Of a DNA stretch of 64,000 nucleotides, positions 19,465 through 29,525 are shown in pieces. Within the stretch, counting starts at the first letter, position 1; each line of letters starts with the position of its first letter. The notes beneath the pieces were generated by a model. The model had not been told where the DNA came from, ran no database searches, and was given only the letters and a program-made list of their open reading frames with translations. The DNA lies in NCBI RefSeq assembly GCF_018861125.1, contig NZ_JAHKQN010000028.1:85823-149822 (forward strand), read 5' to 3'. A program made the position numbers and the translations under genes. The stretch is from Cellulophaga baltica. Its GTDB lineage: Bacteria > Bacteroidota > Bacteroidia > Flavobacteriales > Flavobacteriaceae.

Positions 19465-19523
19465 TTGGTAAAAATACACAAGAAAACCAAGAAAAACACA
19501 ACTGTTAACAGTCTGTTATATTT

Positions 19524-20825
19524 TTAGTTTTCGAGTACTTGGCGCATGGCTTTGGCTTTTAATAAACATTCTTGATATTCCCGTTCTGGTGTTGCTTGTG
19601 AAGTAATTGCACTACCTACTGAGAATGATATGTATGGTTTTGAATCATTGTATAAAATACTCCTAATTACAACGTTAAAATCAAAATCACCATCAGGTGT
19701 AATGTAACCCACAGCTCCGCTATACAAACCTCTTTTAAATGCTTCTAGTTCCTCAATAATTTTCATTGCAGATACTTTTGGAGCTCCTGTCATACTTCCC
19801 ATCGGGAAAGTAGATTTTATAATATCAATCGGGTTTTCATTAGAAGCAACATGCGCTGTAATGGTAGAAATCATTTGATGAACTTGATCAAAAGTGTACA
19901 CTTTGCAAAGCTCCTCTACAACTACACTACTTTTTAGTGCTTTTTTTGATAAATCATTCCGCACTAAATCAACAATCATAATATTTTCAGCACGTTCTTT
20001 ATCGTCGTTTTCTAAATTAGTTTTAAGTTGCTCATCTTCAATTAAATTTGATGAACGCTTTGCGGTACCTTTAATAGGCTGTGATATTAATTTAGAAGCT
20101 TCTTTTCGTAAATACCTTTCTGGCGATGCAGAAAGTAAATATTTATCATTCAGTTTTAAAAAACTTGTGAATGGTGCTGTAGATATTTTATTAAGTTTTT
20201 GAAAAGTTTTTTCAGGATTAATTACAAAATTTTCAGCATAAAATTCTTGACAAAAATTAGCTTCATAGATAGCACCATGCTTAATTTTTGCAAGCATTTT
20301 TGTTACTTGCCTATAATATTCATCTTTAAAAATTCTCATTTTAATATGAATATCATCTTGTGCTGTTGGTGTTGGTGTTGAAAAATTATGATCGCCAGCT
20401 AAAATAGCTTGATAATCTTCTTCAATCTCATCATCAACCATGTTTAAATAATCAAACTCTAGCTCATTAGCTATAATTTTAATAATTTTTTTGGGTTGAA
20501 AAAAATATAAATCAGGAAAAGCAACGCCATCATAGTTTGATGATGACAGTTGCTCTATGTCATTTTTTAAATCGTAAGATAAATATCCAAAAAGCCAATC
20601 ATTAGTTTCTTTCTGATAGGTTTTTAAATCTTCAAAAGCATTTATATAATCCGTTTTTAATGATGTTAAAGCATCTGTTGCCAACAAACCATCAAAAGAA
20701 CTATATTTGTTTTTATGTGAATTATTATCTAACCAAACAACTTCATAATACTGTTGCGCCCATTGTAATATGGATGCTTTTATGGTTGTTATATCTACAA
20801 TTTTATAAGAAACCTTTTTTCGCAA
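19524..20825 (-). CDS. pabB: Aminodeoxychorismate synthase component I
   Basis: A chorismate-using enzyme making 4-amino-4-deoxychorismate for folate. The 433 residues include the PIKGT signature (about 235), whose Lys marks PabB rather than anthranilate synthase (PIAGT), plus [19 protein letters not shown] and the C-terminal [14 protein letters not shown] block. The start is a TTG 7 bases downstream of the stop of the preceding flavin reductase gene; no ATG lies nearby. An unlinked amidotransferase partner (PabA) is not in the window. Confidence 0.9.
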   Translation of the reverse strand: MRKKVSYKIVDITTIKASILQWAQQYYEVVWLDNNSHKNKYSSFDGLLATDALTSLKTDYINAFEDLKTYQKETNDWLFGYLSYDLKNDIEQLSSSNYDGVAFPDLYFFQPKKIIKIIANELEFDYLNMVDDEIEEDYQAILAGDHNFSTPTPTAQDDIHIKMRIFKDEYYRQVTKMLAKIKHGAIYEANFCQEFYAENFVINPEKTFQKLNKISTAPFTSFLKLNDKYLLSASPERYLRKEASKLISQPIKGTAKRSSNLIEDEQLKTNLENDDKERAENIMIVDLVRNDLSKKALKSSVVVEELCKVYTFDQVHQMISTITAHVASNENPIDIIKSTFPMGSMTGAPKVSAMKIIEELEAFKRGLYSGAVGYITPDGDFDFNVVIRSILYNDSKPYISFSVGSAITSQATPEREYQECLLKAKAMRQVLEN

Positions 20826-20832
20826 TTTCGAC

Positions 20833-21366
20833 TTATAATTTAGATAAGAATAAGTCTAATGCCTCTTGGTGTTTTTCTTTTAATTCAGCATTTGAAATTC
20901 CAATTTCAGAATCAAAATTTTCACCAAATAATGGTAATGAGAAAATAGTAACCACTTCGCCACCAAAACGAGAAACCAATTTACCGGCAGTTTCTAAAGC
21001 ACTAATAGCTCCTCTACCTCCACCAGAAGTTGCCATTAATAACACTTTAGTATCTATTAAAAAATCACGGTCTAATCTTGAAAGCCAGTCTACTAAATTT
21101 TTAAAATATGCAGATGGCTCACCATTATGTTCGTTAACAGATAAAATTAAGCCTTGAGAACCAGCAATATAACTTTTGAATTCAACTAACGAATTTATAT
21201 ATCCATTATTCTTTTCTTCATCATAACTATACATCGGGAATGGGTAATCAGCTAAGTTTAAAACTTGTGTTTCATGTTCTTTAATTAATGAAGCGGTATA
21301 CTTTACTAATTTTAAATTGATTGATACAGAAGAGTTACTTCCTGCAAATGCTAAGATTGATGCCAT
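20833..21366 (-). CDS. NADPH-dependent FMN reductase-like protein
   Basis: A 177-residue flavodoxin-fold protein. The N-terminal LAFAGSNSSVSINLKLV is the FMN phosphate loop of NADPH-dependent FMN reductases, and the NEHNGEPSAYFKNLVDWLSR and TSGGGRGA segments are conserved flavin-binding parts. It likely reduces FMN, quinones or azo compounds with NAD(P)H. It is first in a unit with pabB, 7 bases upstream. Confidence 0.85.
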   Translation of the reverse strand: MASILAFAGSNSSVSINLKLVKYTASLIKEHETQVLNLADYPFPMYSYDEEKNNGYINSLVEFKSYIAGSQGLILSVNEHNGEPSAYFKNLVDWLSRLDRDFLIDTKVLLMATSGGGRGAISALETAGKLVSRFGGEVVTIFSLPLFGENFDSEIGISNAELKEKHQEALDLFLSKL

Positions 21367-21497
21367 AGTTTTTTTAATTAATGATTATTACAACGAAAAT
21401 ACCGCAAAAAGCATTAATATGTATATAATTTAATTAATTTTACAACGTTTAACATCTAAACTAGCTGTTTAACAAGTATATAGAGTATATTAATATT

Positions 21498-22691
21498 ATG
21501 ATTAGCAAATCTAACAGACTTTATTTTGTTGATGCCATGAGAGCTTGGGCCATACTAATGATGCTTCAAGGGCATTTTATTGATGGTTTGCTTAGTAATA
21601 CTTTTAGAGATAGTTCTAATATTTTTTATAATATATGGTTGTATTTTAGAGGAATAACAGCTCCTGTGTTTTTTACAGTATCTGGTTTTATTTTCACCTA
21701 TTTATTGATTAAGGGTGATAAAGTTGGGTTTGAAAACCCAAGAGTTACTAAGGGCATTAAACGTGGTTTGCAACTAATTTTTATAGGTTATTTATTAAGA
21801 CTCAATTTTTGGGGATTACTTTTTGGTCATATTTATAAGTCCTTTTATTTTGTTGATGTTTTACACTGTATCGGATTCTCTATTTTAGGGATTATTAGCC
21901 TTTACATAATTTCTAAAAATAGAAAGATTTTATTTCCTGTTTTGTTAATAGGAATTACTATTCTTTTGTTCATTTTTGAACCCAATTACAAGAATTGGTC
22001 TTATGGTATCTTACCAGACACATTAGCGAATTATTTTACAAAGTCAAACGGATCGGTTTTTACAATATTCCCATGGTTTGGTTATGCTACTTGTGGTTCA
22101 TTTTTAGCGGTTCTATTCAATAAATTTAAAAATTTTAAATACTTATACCCTACTGCAATTGTCACTTCAATTACATTAGGTCTAATGTTAATATTTCAAT
22201 CGTCAAAAATATTTTTATTTTTAGCGCAACAAACTAAATTTCAAGTGTTTGCCGACATCTTTTTCAACAACTACTTGTTTATAAGGTTAGGTGATGTATT
22301 TTTGGTTTTTGCCGTATTTATGTTGGTAAGAAAATTGTTTACAAACAAAACTTTACTTAAAATAGGTCAAAGCACTTTATCTATATACGTAATACATTAT
22401 ATTTTATTATATGGTAGTTTTACAGGTATTGGTTTGTATTTCTTTCTAAACCATTCGTTAAGTCCATTACTTACAATTTCGGGCGCTTTGTTGTTTATGT
22501 TTTCGTGTACATTTTTTGCATTAAAATATGAAACATACAAAATAACAATTAAAGCATTTATACGATTAAAGGTTAGAACAATTTTACAAGAGATTGCACC
22601 TTGGTCATTTGCCACATATCGTTTGTATAAACTTTACATTTTTAAAGCTAAGCGATTCGCTTTAAGTCTATTTAGACCAGTTAAGGATTAG
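21498..22691 (+). CDS. DUF1624 / HGSNAT-like membrane acyltransferase
   Basis: A 397-residue polytopic membrane protein with about ten helices. The N-terminus, RLYFVDAMRAWAILMMLQGHFIDGL, is the hallmark of the DUF1624 (heparan-alpha-glucosaminide N-acetyltransferase catalytic) family, with the conserved Asp/Arg and the GHF histidine. These proteins move acyl groups across the membrane onto sugars or glycans; the acceptor here is unknown. It is a single gene, followed 56 bases later by a CDGSH gene. Confidence 0.8.
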   Translation: MISKSNRLYFVDAMRAWAILMMLQGHFIDGLLSNTFRDSSNIFYNIWLYFRGITAPVFFTVSGFIFTYLLIKGDKVGFENPRVTKGIKRGLQLIFIGYLLRLNFWGLLFGHIYKSFYFVDVLHCIGFSILGIISLYIISKNRKILFPVLLIGITILLFIFEPNYKNWSYGILPDTLANYFTKSNGSVFTIFPWFGYATCGSFLAVLFNKFKNFKYLYPTAIVTSITLGLMLIFQSSKIFLFLAQQTKFQVFADIFFNNYLFIRLGDVFLVFAVFMLVRKLFTNKTLLKIGQSTLSIYVIHYILLYGSFTGIGLYFFLNHSLSPLLTISGALLFMFSCTFFALKYETYKITIKAFIRLKVRTILQEIAPWSFATYRLYKLYIFKAKRFALSLFRPVKD

Positions 22692-22747
22692 TATTTCAGT
22701 TACTTATTTCACAGTCTTTGTGCTATTTTCACTTCAAAAAAATAATT

Positions 22748-22978
22748 ATGAGTGAAGAAAATTACGCGCCTATTGCCACAGATTTAGAAAAGGATAAAAA
22801 TTATAATTGGTGTACTTGTAAACATAGTTCAAACCAACCTTTTTGTGATGGTAGTCATAAAGCACATAATGCTACGCCACCAATGCGTTTTTCAAGTGAT
22901 GAAGATAAAAAAGCATATTTATGTACTTGTAAACTAACTAAAAATCGACCGTATTGCGACGGAAGTCATAAAAACTAG
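22748..22978 (+). CDS. Twin CDGSH iron-sulfur protein
   Basis: A 76-residue protein with two CDGSH motifs (CTCKHSSNQPFCDGSH and CTCKLTKNRPYCDGSH). Each binds a [2Fe-2S] cluster through three Cys and one His, as in mitoNEET-like proteins. The ATG at 22748 is chosen; an in-frame upstream ATG at 22718 would add ten non-conserved residues. Iron-sulfur or electron transfer roles are likely but undefined. A strong terminator follows. Confidence 0.9.
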   Translation: MSEENYAPIATDLEKDKNYNWCTCKHSSNQPFCDGSHKAHNATPPMRFSSDEDKKAYLCTCKLTKNRPYCDGSHKN

Positions 22979-22981
22979 AAC

Positions 22982-23020
22982 AAAAAATGCCATCTAAAAT
23001 TTAGATGGCATTTTTTTTAT
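22982..23020. terminator. Bidirectional intrinsic terminator
   Basis: AAAAAATGCCATCTAAA with its inverted partner TTTAGATGGCATTTTTT, followed by further T on the plus strand. It lies between the convergent CDGSH and lpd genes and has A-runs or T-runs on both sides. Confidence 0.88.
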
Positions 23021-23035
23021 TTAAAGTCTTATTTC

Positions 23036-24442
23036 TTAAACGTGAATAGCTCTATCTTCAGTAGCAGCTAACGCCGCTTCTTTTACAGCTTCAGCATATG
23101 TTGGGTGTGCATGACTCATACGCGCGATATCTTCTGCAGAAGCTCTAAACTCCATTGCGGTAACGCCTTCAGCAATTAAATCTGCTACACGAGCTCCAAT
23201 CATATGAACCCCTAAAACTTCGTCAGTATTTTTATCAGCTAATATTTTAACAAAACCATCAATATCTCCACTTGCTCTAGAACGCCCTAAAGCACGCATC
23301 GGAAAAGAACCTGATTTGTAAGCAACACCTGCTTCTTTTAATTGTTCTTCTGTTTTACCAACAGCTGCAACTTCTGGCCATGTATATACAACACCAGGAA
23401 TTAAATTATAATCAATATGTGGTTTTTGACCTGCTAAAATTTCAGCAACTAAAGTACCTTCTTCTTCAGCTTTATGTGCTAACATGGCCCCTTTTATTAC
23501 ATCGCCAATGGCATAAATGTTAGAAACATTTGTTTGTAAATGTTCGTTTACCGCTACTCTACCTCTTTCTTCTAATTGAACACCAGCAGCTTCTAAATTT
23601 AAACCTTCAGTATAAGCGTGACGACCAACAGCAACTAAACAATAATCACCTGTAAATGAAACTTCTTCTCCTTTTTTGTTATCTGCAGTAACCGTAACTT
23701 CATCACCATTACGTTCAACAGATTTTACTTTATGAGAAAGTGCAAACTTTACTTTTTGTTTTTTAAGTGATTTCATTAATTCTTTAGAAAGTGCACCGTC
23801 CATACCAGGAATAATTTTATCCATGTATTCAATAACAGTAACTTCAGCACCTAATCTTTTATAGACTTGACCAAGTTCTAAACCAATAACACCACCACCA
23901 ATAACAAGCATGTGTTTTGGTACTTCTTTAAGTTGTAAGGCTTCAGTAGAAGTTATAACTCGTTCTTTATCTAAAGTTATAAATGGTAACGTAGATGGTT
24001 TAGAACCAGTTGCTATAATTGTATTTTTAGCCTCAATAGTATCAGTAGTGCCATCAATCTTTTTAATATCAATATGTGTAGCATCTTTGAAAGACCCCAA
24101 ACCTTCAAAAACATCAATTTTATTTTTATCCATTAAAAAATTGATTCCCTTAGTTGTCATATCAACAACATTATTTTTACGAGAAATCATTTTTTCAAGA
24201 TTAACTTTTATTTCACCAGGAACCTCAATTCCGTGATCTTCAAAATGCTTTACAGCATCATCGTAATGGTGTGATGAATCTAATAATGCTTTTGAAGGAA
24301 TACAGCCAACATTTAAACAAGTACCACCTAGAGTAGAATACTTTTCAATAATTGCTGTTTTCATTCCTAATTGCGCACAACGTATTGCTGCTACATATCC
24401 TCCAGGTCCTGAACCGATAACGGCTACATCATATAAACTCAT
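23036..24442 (-). CDS. lpdA: Dihydrolipoyl dehydrogenase
   Basis: The E3 flavoprotein of 2-oxoacid dehydrogenase complexes, reoxidising dihydrolipoamide with NAD+. The 468 residues hold GSGPGGYVAAI (FAD), the redox disulfide GGTCLNVGCIPSK (about 40-52), a second nucleotide site GGGVIGLELG (about 182) and the catalytic HAHPTYAE pair near the C-terminus. Length and motifs are canonical, and no E1/E2 genes are adjacent. Confidence 0.95.
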   Translation of the reverse strand: MSLYDVAVIGSGPGGYVAAIRCAQLGMKTAIIEKYSTLGGTCLNVGCIPSKALLDSSHHYDDAVKHFEDHGIEVPGEIKVNLEKMISRKNNVVDMTTKGINFLMDKNKIDVFEGLGSFKDATHIDIKKIDGTTDTIEAKNTIIATGSKPSTLPFITLDKERVITSTEALQLKEVPKHMLVIGGGVIGLELGQVYKRLGAEVTVIEYMDKIIPGMDGALSKELMKSLKKQKVKFALSHKVKSVERNGDEVTVTADNKKGEEVSFTGDYCLVAVGRHAYTEGLNLEAAGVQLEERGRVAVNEHLQTNVSNIYAIGDVIKGAMLAHKAEEEGTLVAEILAGQKPHIDYNLIPGVVYTWPEVAAVGKTEEQLKEAGVAYKSGSFPMRALGRSRASGDIDGFVKILADKNTDEVLGVHMIGARVADLIAEGVTAMEFRASAEDIARMSHAHPTYAEAVKEAALAATEDRAIHV

Positions 24443-24540
24443 AATTTTTTTTGAATTGTTGTTTTGTGTACTAACAAAATTAGCATTATTTTCTGGTTTA
24501 GAGTAACCAGATCATCTAAAGTTCTGTTATATTCTTCATA

Positions 24541-24999
24541 TTAAATAGATATTGCTGTGGTATGCTTAACTTCTGCAATTACAAATGAACTTTGTGTACT
24601 GCCAATATGATTGATTGCGGTTAATTTTGAAACTATAAATTCACGATATGCCTCAATATCCTTTACATTAATTTTTAACATATAGTCATAATCACCACTT
24701 AAGTGCAGACATTCCGATATTTCGGTGAGTTTTATAATGTCTCTTTCAAAATTAGAAACATACTTTTTTGTATGTTGGGTTAGCTTTACATGGCATAATG
24801 CAGTGAACCCTTTTTCAATTTCTTTTTTGTTTACTAAGGCAACATATTTTTGAATTACACCATTTTTCTCTAATCGTTTAATACGCTCATAAACTGCTGT
24901 AACAGATAAACCTAACTTTAAAGCATACTCTTTAGTTGTCTTTTTACAGTCTTCTTGAAGTAAGGCAAGTAATTCAATATCAATAGTATCAAAATTCAT
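24541..24999 (-). CDS. Lrp/AsnC-family regulator
   Basis: A 152-residue regulator with N-terminal helix-turn-helix (DIELLALLQEDCKKTTKEYALKLG start; VYERIKRLEKNGVIQ recognition helix) and a C-terminal RAM ligand domain (GDYDYMLKINVKDIEAY). It is divergent from the methionine gamma-lyase gene, about 155 bases away, so it probably controls that gene in response to methionine or another amino acid, as Lrp relatives do. The ligand is an inference from position. Confidence 0.88.
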   Translation of the reverse strand: MNFDTIDIELLALLQEDCKKTTKEYALKLGLSVTAVYERIKRLEKNGVIQKYVALVNKKEIEKGFTALCHVKLTQHTKKYVSNFERDIIKLTEISECLHLSGDYDYMLKINVKDIEAYREFIVSKLTAINHIGSTQSSFVIAEVKHTTAISI

Positions 25000-25154
25000 T
25001 TAGATGATTTTTCAGTATTTGAAGGCAAATATAGATATAAATAAATTTTAAAACTATACAACATATATTAAGTAGTTTTATTTTCTATATTATCTAATAA
25101 TTATTGACAAATAAACTACATATATCTACTTTTAAAGACCAAAGAGATTCAATT

Positions 25155-26375
25155 ATGAAAAATGATATGGTTAATAAATTGCAAGATGTTCAACAGTTTG
25201 GAGAATTTGGAGGTGTAAACCCTTCGATATCAGATTCATCTACATATACGTTTATGAAGGCAAAGACTATGTATGACACTTTTGAAGGAAATACAGAAGG
25301 TTGCTATTTATACAGCCGTCACACGACACCCACAAACCTTAATTTAGCAGAAGCTTTAGCTGCACTTGAAAGTACTGAAATGGCAAATGTTTACGCTAGT
25401 GGTATGGGTGCTATATCATCAGTTTTATTACAATTATGTAAAGCAGGAGACCATATTGTAAGCAGTAGAACTATTTATGGTGGAACATATGCCTTAATGA
25501 AGAATTTTTTAAACAAATTTAATATCAACACCTCGTTTGTTGACACAACTCAGATTGATATGGTTGAAGATGCTATTTCAGAAAACACTAAAATGATTTA
25601 CTGTGAAGCTGTTAGCAATCCACTTTTAGAAGTTTCTGACATTAAGGCTCTTGCCAAAATTGCAAAAAAACACAATATACCTTTAGTTGTTGACAACACC
25701 TTTTCTCCACTATCCATAAGCCCTGCTGAATTGGGTGCTTCTATCGTAATCCACAGTCTTACAAAATTTATAAACGGCACAAGTGATGGAGTTGCAGGAG
25801 TTGTATGTGGTACAACTGAATTTTGCACCAGTTTAAAAGATGTTAATTTTGGCGCCGCTATGTTATTAGGGAGTACTCTAGATGGCTTGAGGTCTTCATC
25901 TATTTTGAAAAACATGCGAACGTTACATTTAAGAATAAAAAAGCATAGTGAAAATGCATTGTATTTAGCTCAAAAATTTGAAAAAAATGGCATTCATGTC
26001 TCTTATCCTGGACTAAAATCACATGCTGGTCATGAAACCTATAATAATCAAATGAATATGGAATATGGTTATGGTGGATTATTGACTTTAAATGTTCACA
26101 CTTTGGAAAATGCAAATAACCTTATGGAATTAATGCAAGAACATAAGGTTGGTTATTTGGCGGTAAGTTTAGGTTTTTATAAAACATTATTCAGTGCGCC
26201 AGGTACCTCTACATCATCAGAAATACCATTAGATGAACAAAAAAGTATGGGTTTATCAGAAGGGTTAATTCGTATTTCTATTGGTTTAGATAATGATATT
26301 GAAAAAACATACGAATCAATTCACAATTGTATGAAAGAATTAAACTTGTTACCAGAAAAAATAATTGCAGTATAA
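25155..26375 (+). CDS. PLP-dependent methionine gamma-lyase-type enzyme
   Basis: A Cys/Met-metabolism PLP enzyme of about 406 residues. The PLP lysine is in VIHSLTKFINGTSDGVAG. SRHTTPTNLNLAEALAALE and ASGMGAISS are the substrate and phosphate-binding parts. It probably splits methionine or a related thioether to methanethiol, ammonia and 2-oxobutyrate. The ATG at 25155 is used; a TTG at 25104 would add 17 residues, and an ATG at 25167 is also possible. Lrp and NhaC-type neighbours fit amino acid catabolism. Confidence 0.8.
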   Translation: MKNDMVNKLQDVQQFGEFGGVNPSISDSSTYTFMKAKTMYDTFEGNTEGCYLYSRHTTPTNLNLAEALAALESTEMANVYASGMGAISSVLLQLCKAGDHIVSSRTIYGGTYALMKNFLNKFNINTSFVDTTQIDMVEDAISENTKMIYCEAVSNPLLEVSDIKALAKIAKKHNIPLVVDNTFSPLSISPAELGASIVIHSLTKFINGTSDGVAGVVCGTTEFCTSLKDVNFGAAMLLGSTLDGLRSSSILKNMRTLHLRIKKHSENALYLAQKFEKNGIHVSYPGLKSHAGHETYNNQMNMEYGYGGLLTLNVHTLENANNLMELMQEHKVGYLAVSLGFYKTLFSAPGTSTSSEIPLDEQKSMGLSEGLIRISIGLDNDIEKTYESIHNCMKELNLLPEKIIAV

Positions 26376-26444
26376 ACGCGCATTTTTACGCTTGCAAAAA
26401 AGAGACCAAAATCGTAATATTACACGATAACTAACATACATTTA

Positions 26445-27938
26445 ATGCAAGACAATAGTTTGAACCCCTCAGGGCCTGAAAATGAGCATATCGTACAAAA
26501 TAAACAATTAAGTATTTGGGAAGCTTTAATACCTGTTATAGCTTTAGTAGCGATGTTAGCATTTAATGTATTTGTTTTTGGCGATGATGCATTAAGTGGT
26601 TCAAATCAATTTGTACTTTTATTAGGTGGTGCTGTAGCTGCTATTGTTGGTTTTTTTAACAAAGTTTCTTACAAGCAAATGATGGAAGAGGTTGCTGAAA
26701 ATATAAAATCAACTTCTGGAGCCTTGTTAATACTATTAATGGTTGGTGCTTTATCTGGTACTTGGCTAGTAAGTGGTATTATACCTTCTATGATATATTA
26801 TGGTTTGCAAATATTAAACCCGACCATATTTTTAGCCGCTTGTGTGGTAATATGTTCTGTAATTTCTGTTGCTACAGGTAGTTCTTGGACAACATCTGCT
26901 ACCGTAGGTATTGCTTTAATTGGTATCGGAAACACTTTGGGAATATCAATGGGTATGACGGCAGGAGCTATTCTTTCAGGTGCTTATTTTGGTGATAAAA
27001 TGTCTCCATTGAGTGACACAACTAATTTGGCACCAGCAATGGCAGGTGGTGAATTATTTGAGCATATTAAATACATGTTTTATACAACCTTACCAACAAT
27101 TACAATTACACTTATTGTTTTTGTAATTATTGGTTTAAACATTGAAACTTCAGGTACTGCAGATACTGAAGCTATATTAACTTCTATTGATAAAACATTT
27201 AATATTAGTGGCTGGTTATTTTTAGTTCCTATTGCTGTTGTTGTTATGATTTTAAAAAAAGCGCCTCCTCTTCTAGCGTTATTAGTGGGGACTTTATTAG
27301 GTGGAATTTTCGCTATATTTTTTCAACCTGAAATTGTAACTAATATCACTGGCGCCACAAGTTTAACTTTTGAATCTGCCTACAAAGGTATTATGAATGC
27401 TATAACTGTTAAAACTTCTATTGCGACAGATAATGAAACGTTAAGTGACTTATTCACTTCAAAAGGAATGGCTGGAATGTTAGGCACCATTTGGTTAATT
27501 TTATGTGCTATGGTTTTTGGTGGTATTATGGATGGTATTGGGGCTTTAGCTAGAATCAGTCAATCATTATTAAGCATTGCTGAAAGCACATTTAGCTTAT
27601 TTGCAAGTACCGTTGCTAGTTGTTTAGCATTAAATGTAACGGCATCGGATCAATATTTAGCATTAGTAGTGCCTGGTAAAATGTTTGCCCAAGCATATAG
27701 AGATAAAGGTCTTGCGCCTGAAAACTTAAGCAGAACTTTAGAAGATTCAGGTACTGTAACTTCTGTGTTAATTCCCTGGAATACTTGTGGCGCATACCAC
27801 AGTAGTGTTTTAGGTGTTCCTGTAGCACAATACTTCTTTTATGCAGTATTTAATTGGTTAAGTCCTTTCATGACCTTGTTATTTGCTGCATTACAAATTA
27901 AAATCAAACAGATTACTTCTGAAAATACTTCGCAGTAA
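26445..27938 (+). CDS. NhaC-family Na+/H+ antiporter-type permease
   Basis: A 497-residue membrane protein with about twelve helices. VATGSSWTTSATVGIALIGIG, SGAYFGDKMSPLSDTTNLAPA and PWNTCGAYHSSVLGVP are the conserved NhaC transport motifs. The gene begins 69 bases after the methionine gamma-lyase gene. NhaC relatives exchange Na+/H+ or organic anions (malate/lactate); the neighbourhood suggests it exchanges a product or substrate of methionine breakdown. Confidence 0.85.
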   Translation: MQDNSLNPSGPENEHIVQNKQLSIWEALIPVIALVAMLAFNVFVFGDDALSGSNQFVLLLGGAVAAIVGFFNKVSYKQMMEEVAENIKSTSGALLILLMVGALSGTWLVSGIIPSMIYYGLQILNPTIFLAACVVICSVISVATGSSWTTSATVGIALIGIGNTLGISMGMTAGAILSGAYFGDKMSPLSDTTNLAPAMAGGELFEHIKYMFYTTLPTITITLIVFVIIGLNIETSGTADTEAILTSIDKTFNISGWLFLVPIAVVVMILKKAPPLLALLVGTLLGGIFAIFFQPEIVTNITGATSLTFESAYKGIMNAITVKTSIATDNETLSDLFTSKGMAGMLGTIWLILCAMVFGGIMDGIGALARISQSLLSIAESTFSLFASTVASCLALNVTASDQYLALVVPGKMFAQAYRDKGLAPENLSRTLEDSGTVTSVLIPWNTCGAYHSSVLGVPVAQYFFYAVFNWLSPFMTLLFAALQIKIKQITSENTSQ

Positions 27939-28075
27939 TTTGAGTTAATATTATAATTAATTGACTGAAAGCTTATTATAGATTTATTTTAAAGCGAAAA
28001 AATACAGTATTAATAAAACTTATAATAGTATCAATTTTTCTAATATAGAATCTGTTAAATCAAAAATTGTAAGCT

Positions 28076-28083
28076 TATTTTTG
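28076..28083 (+). promoter_or_regulatory. Probable -7 box of the peroxiredoxin gene
   Basis: TATTTTTG fits TANNTTTG and lies 30 bases before the start at 28114, giving a short leader. A -33 TTTG is not clear, so the call rests mainly on the -7 match. Confidence 0.45.
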
Positions 28084-28113
28084 CCAAAGTTAAAAACACA
28101 CTAAAAATAAATT

Positions 28114-28752
28114 ATGGCTATAGTAGGTAAAATGTTTCCAGATTTAAGCGTTAACGCAATGAACGATTTAGGAGATACTTTTAAAATTAATGTATTAGAC
28201 GAAGCAAAAAACAACAATAAGAAAGTTGTTTTATTTTGGTACCCAAAAGATTTCACTTTTGTTTGTCCTACAGAATTACATGCTTTTCAAGAAGCTATTG
28301 GTGAATTTGAAAAAAGAAACACGATTGTTATTGGTGCTTCTTGTGATACTCCTGAGGTTCACTTTGCATGGTTAAGCACATCAAAAGATAATGGTGGTAT
28401 TGAAGGTGTTACTTACCCTATTTTAGCAGATAGCAACAGAAATCTTGCATCTACATTAGGTATTTTAGATATTACTAATGAAGAGTACAATGAAGAAACA
28501 GGTGTTGTTACTGTTGAAGGTGATAATGTAACTTACAGAGCTACTTATTTAATTGATGAAGAAGGTACTGTATTTCATGAAGGTATCAACCACATGCCAG
28601 TTGGTAGAAATGTAAAAGAATATTTACGTTTAATTGATGCTTACGCTCACGTTCAAAAAAACGGAGAAGTTTGTCCTGCAAACTGGGAAGAAGGAAAAGA
28701 AGCTATGCAAGCAAATGCTAAAGGTACTGCTGCATATTTAGCAACTCACTAG
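28114..28752 (+). CDS. Typical 2-Cys peroxiredoxin
   Basis: A 212-residue thiol peroxidase reducing H2O2 and organic hydroperoxides. The peroxidatic Cys is in FTFVCPTELHAF (about 52) and the resolving Cys in GEVCPANWEEG (about 190), matching the AhpC/Prx1 class. It heads a cluster with thioredoxin, DUF6952 and thiol peroxidase genes on the same strand, so the reductant could be the thioredoxin next to it. No OxyR or PerR gene is nearby. Confidence 0.93.
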   Translation: MAIVGKMFPDLSVNAMNDLGDTFKINVLDEAKNNNKKVVLFWYPKDFTFVCPTELHAFQEAIGEFEKRNTIVIGASCDTPEVHFAWLSTSKDNGGIEGVTYPILADSNRNLASTLGILDITNEEYNEETGVVTVEGDNVTYRATYLIDEEGTVFHEGINHMPVGRNVKEYLRLIDAYAHVQKNGEVCPANWEEGKEAMQANAKGTAAYLATH

Positions 28753-28776
28753 ATTATAATATTTTTAGATGGTTAC

Positions 28777-28813
28777 TAGTAATTAGTTATTGTACTACAG
28801 TAACTAATTACTA
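28777..28813 (+). other. Intercistronic stem-loop
   Basis: A perfect 13-base stem, TAGTAATTAGTTA with partner TAACTAATTACTA, and an 11-base loop lies between peroxiredoxin and thioredoxin genes. No T-run follows, so it is more likely a processing or stabilising hairpin, or a weak attenuator, than a full terminator. Confidence 0.6.
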
Positions 28814-28841
28814 AAACCTCTAAAACTAAAAAATTACTGTT

Positions 28842-29156
28842 ATGGTTATTGAATTAGAAAATGACAATTTACAAGAGATAATTGACCAAAACGAAAACGT
28901 AATGGTACAATATTCTGCTACATGGTGTGGTAACTGCCGTATTATGAAGCCAAAATTTAAAAAAGAAGCTACTGCTAACGAAAATGTAACTTTTGTTATT
29001 GCTGATGCTGAAAAATTTCCAGAATCTAGAAAATTAGCTAACGTTGATAATTTGCCAACATTTGCTGCCTTTTCTGGCGGAGCATTAAAAAAGCAAGTGC
29101 AAACAAACAAATATGAAGTTTTAAAAGAATTGATCAGTGAAGTTACCAGTAATTAA
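28842..29156 (+). CDS. Thioredoxin-family protein
   Basis: A 104-residue thioredoxin fold with active site ATWCGNCRIMKP (about 26-37) and the cis-Pro in DNLPTFAAF. The CGNC dipeptide differs from classic CGPC, which typically shifts redox potential. It lies between a peroxiredoxin and DUF6952, with the DUF6952 frame overlapping its end by 20 bases, so these two are translationally coupled. Confidence 0.88.
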   Translation: MVIELENDNLQEIIDQNENVMVQYSATWCGNCRIMKPKFKKEATANENVTFVIADAEKFPESRKLANVDNLPTFAAFSGGALKKQVQTNKYEVLKELISEVTSN

Positions 29157-29394
29157 ACACCTTACTAATTTCATCGCAGAAAATGATGAAGATTATGTAT
29201 TAGAAACAATTGAAACTCTTGAAGCATTAACAGAAGTTCCATCGTTAAAAGATGAAGAGCTAGATGTAATTGGAGAATTGATTTCTAACATGTACGGAGC
29301 CGTTGAAGTTCAGAAATCTATAAAAGAAGGTCTTCCGCAAAAAGAAGCACTTAATAGTTTTATGAAACGCGTTATGGGTTCTATAGACAAATAA
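29137..29394 (+). CDS. DUF6952-family small protein
   Basis: An 85-residue acidic, helical protein starting at a GTG inside the end of the thioredoxin gene. The sequence fits DUF6952, small proteins found beside thioredoxin and peroxiredoxin genes in flavobacteria. No catalytic residues or Cys are visible; it may be an accessory partner of the thioredoxin. A strong terminator follows. Confidence 0.75.
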   Translation: MKLPVIKHLTNFIAENDEDYVLETIETLEALTEVPSLKDEELDVIGELISNMYGAVEVQKSIKEGLPQKEALNSFMKRVMGSIDK

Positions 29395-29413
29395 TTATGA
29401 ATACATTAGTATG

Positions 29414-29449
29414 AAAGTCCATTCATTAAATTGAATGGACTTTTTTTAT
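29414..29449 (+). terminator. Intrinsic terminator of the peroxiredoxin-thioredoxin unit
   Basis: AAAGTCCATTCA...TGAATGGACTTT with a following T-run closes the unit, 20 bases after the stop at 29394. Confidence 0.87.
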
Positions 29450-29525
29450 TTCTAAAATTCAAACAAGTTTACTTATATACTAAAGATATATTTTTTAATT
29501 TCACGCAGAATTAAACACACACATT

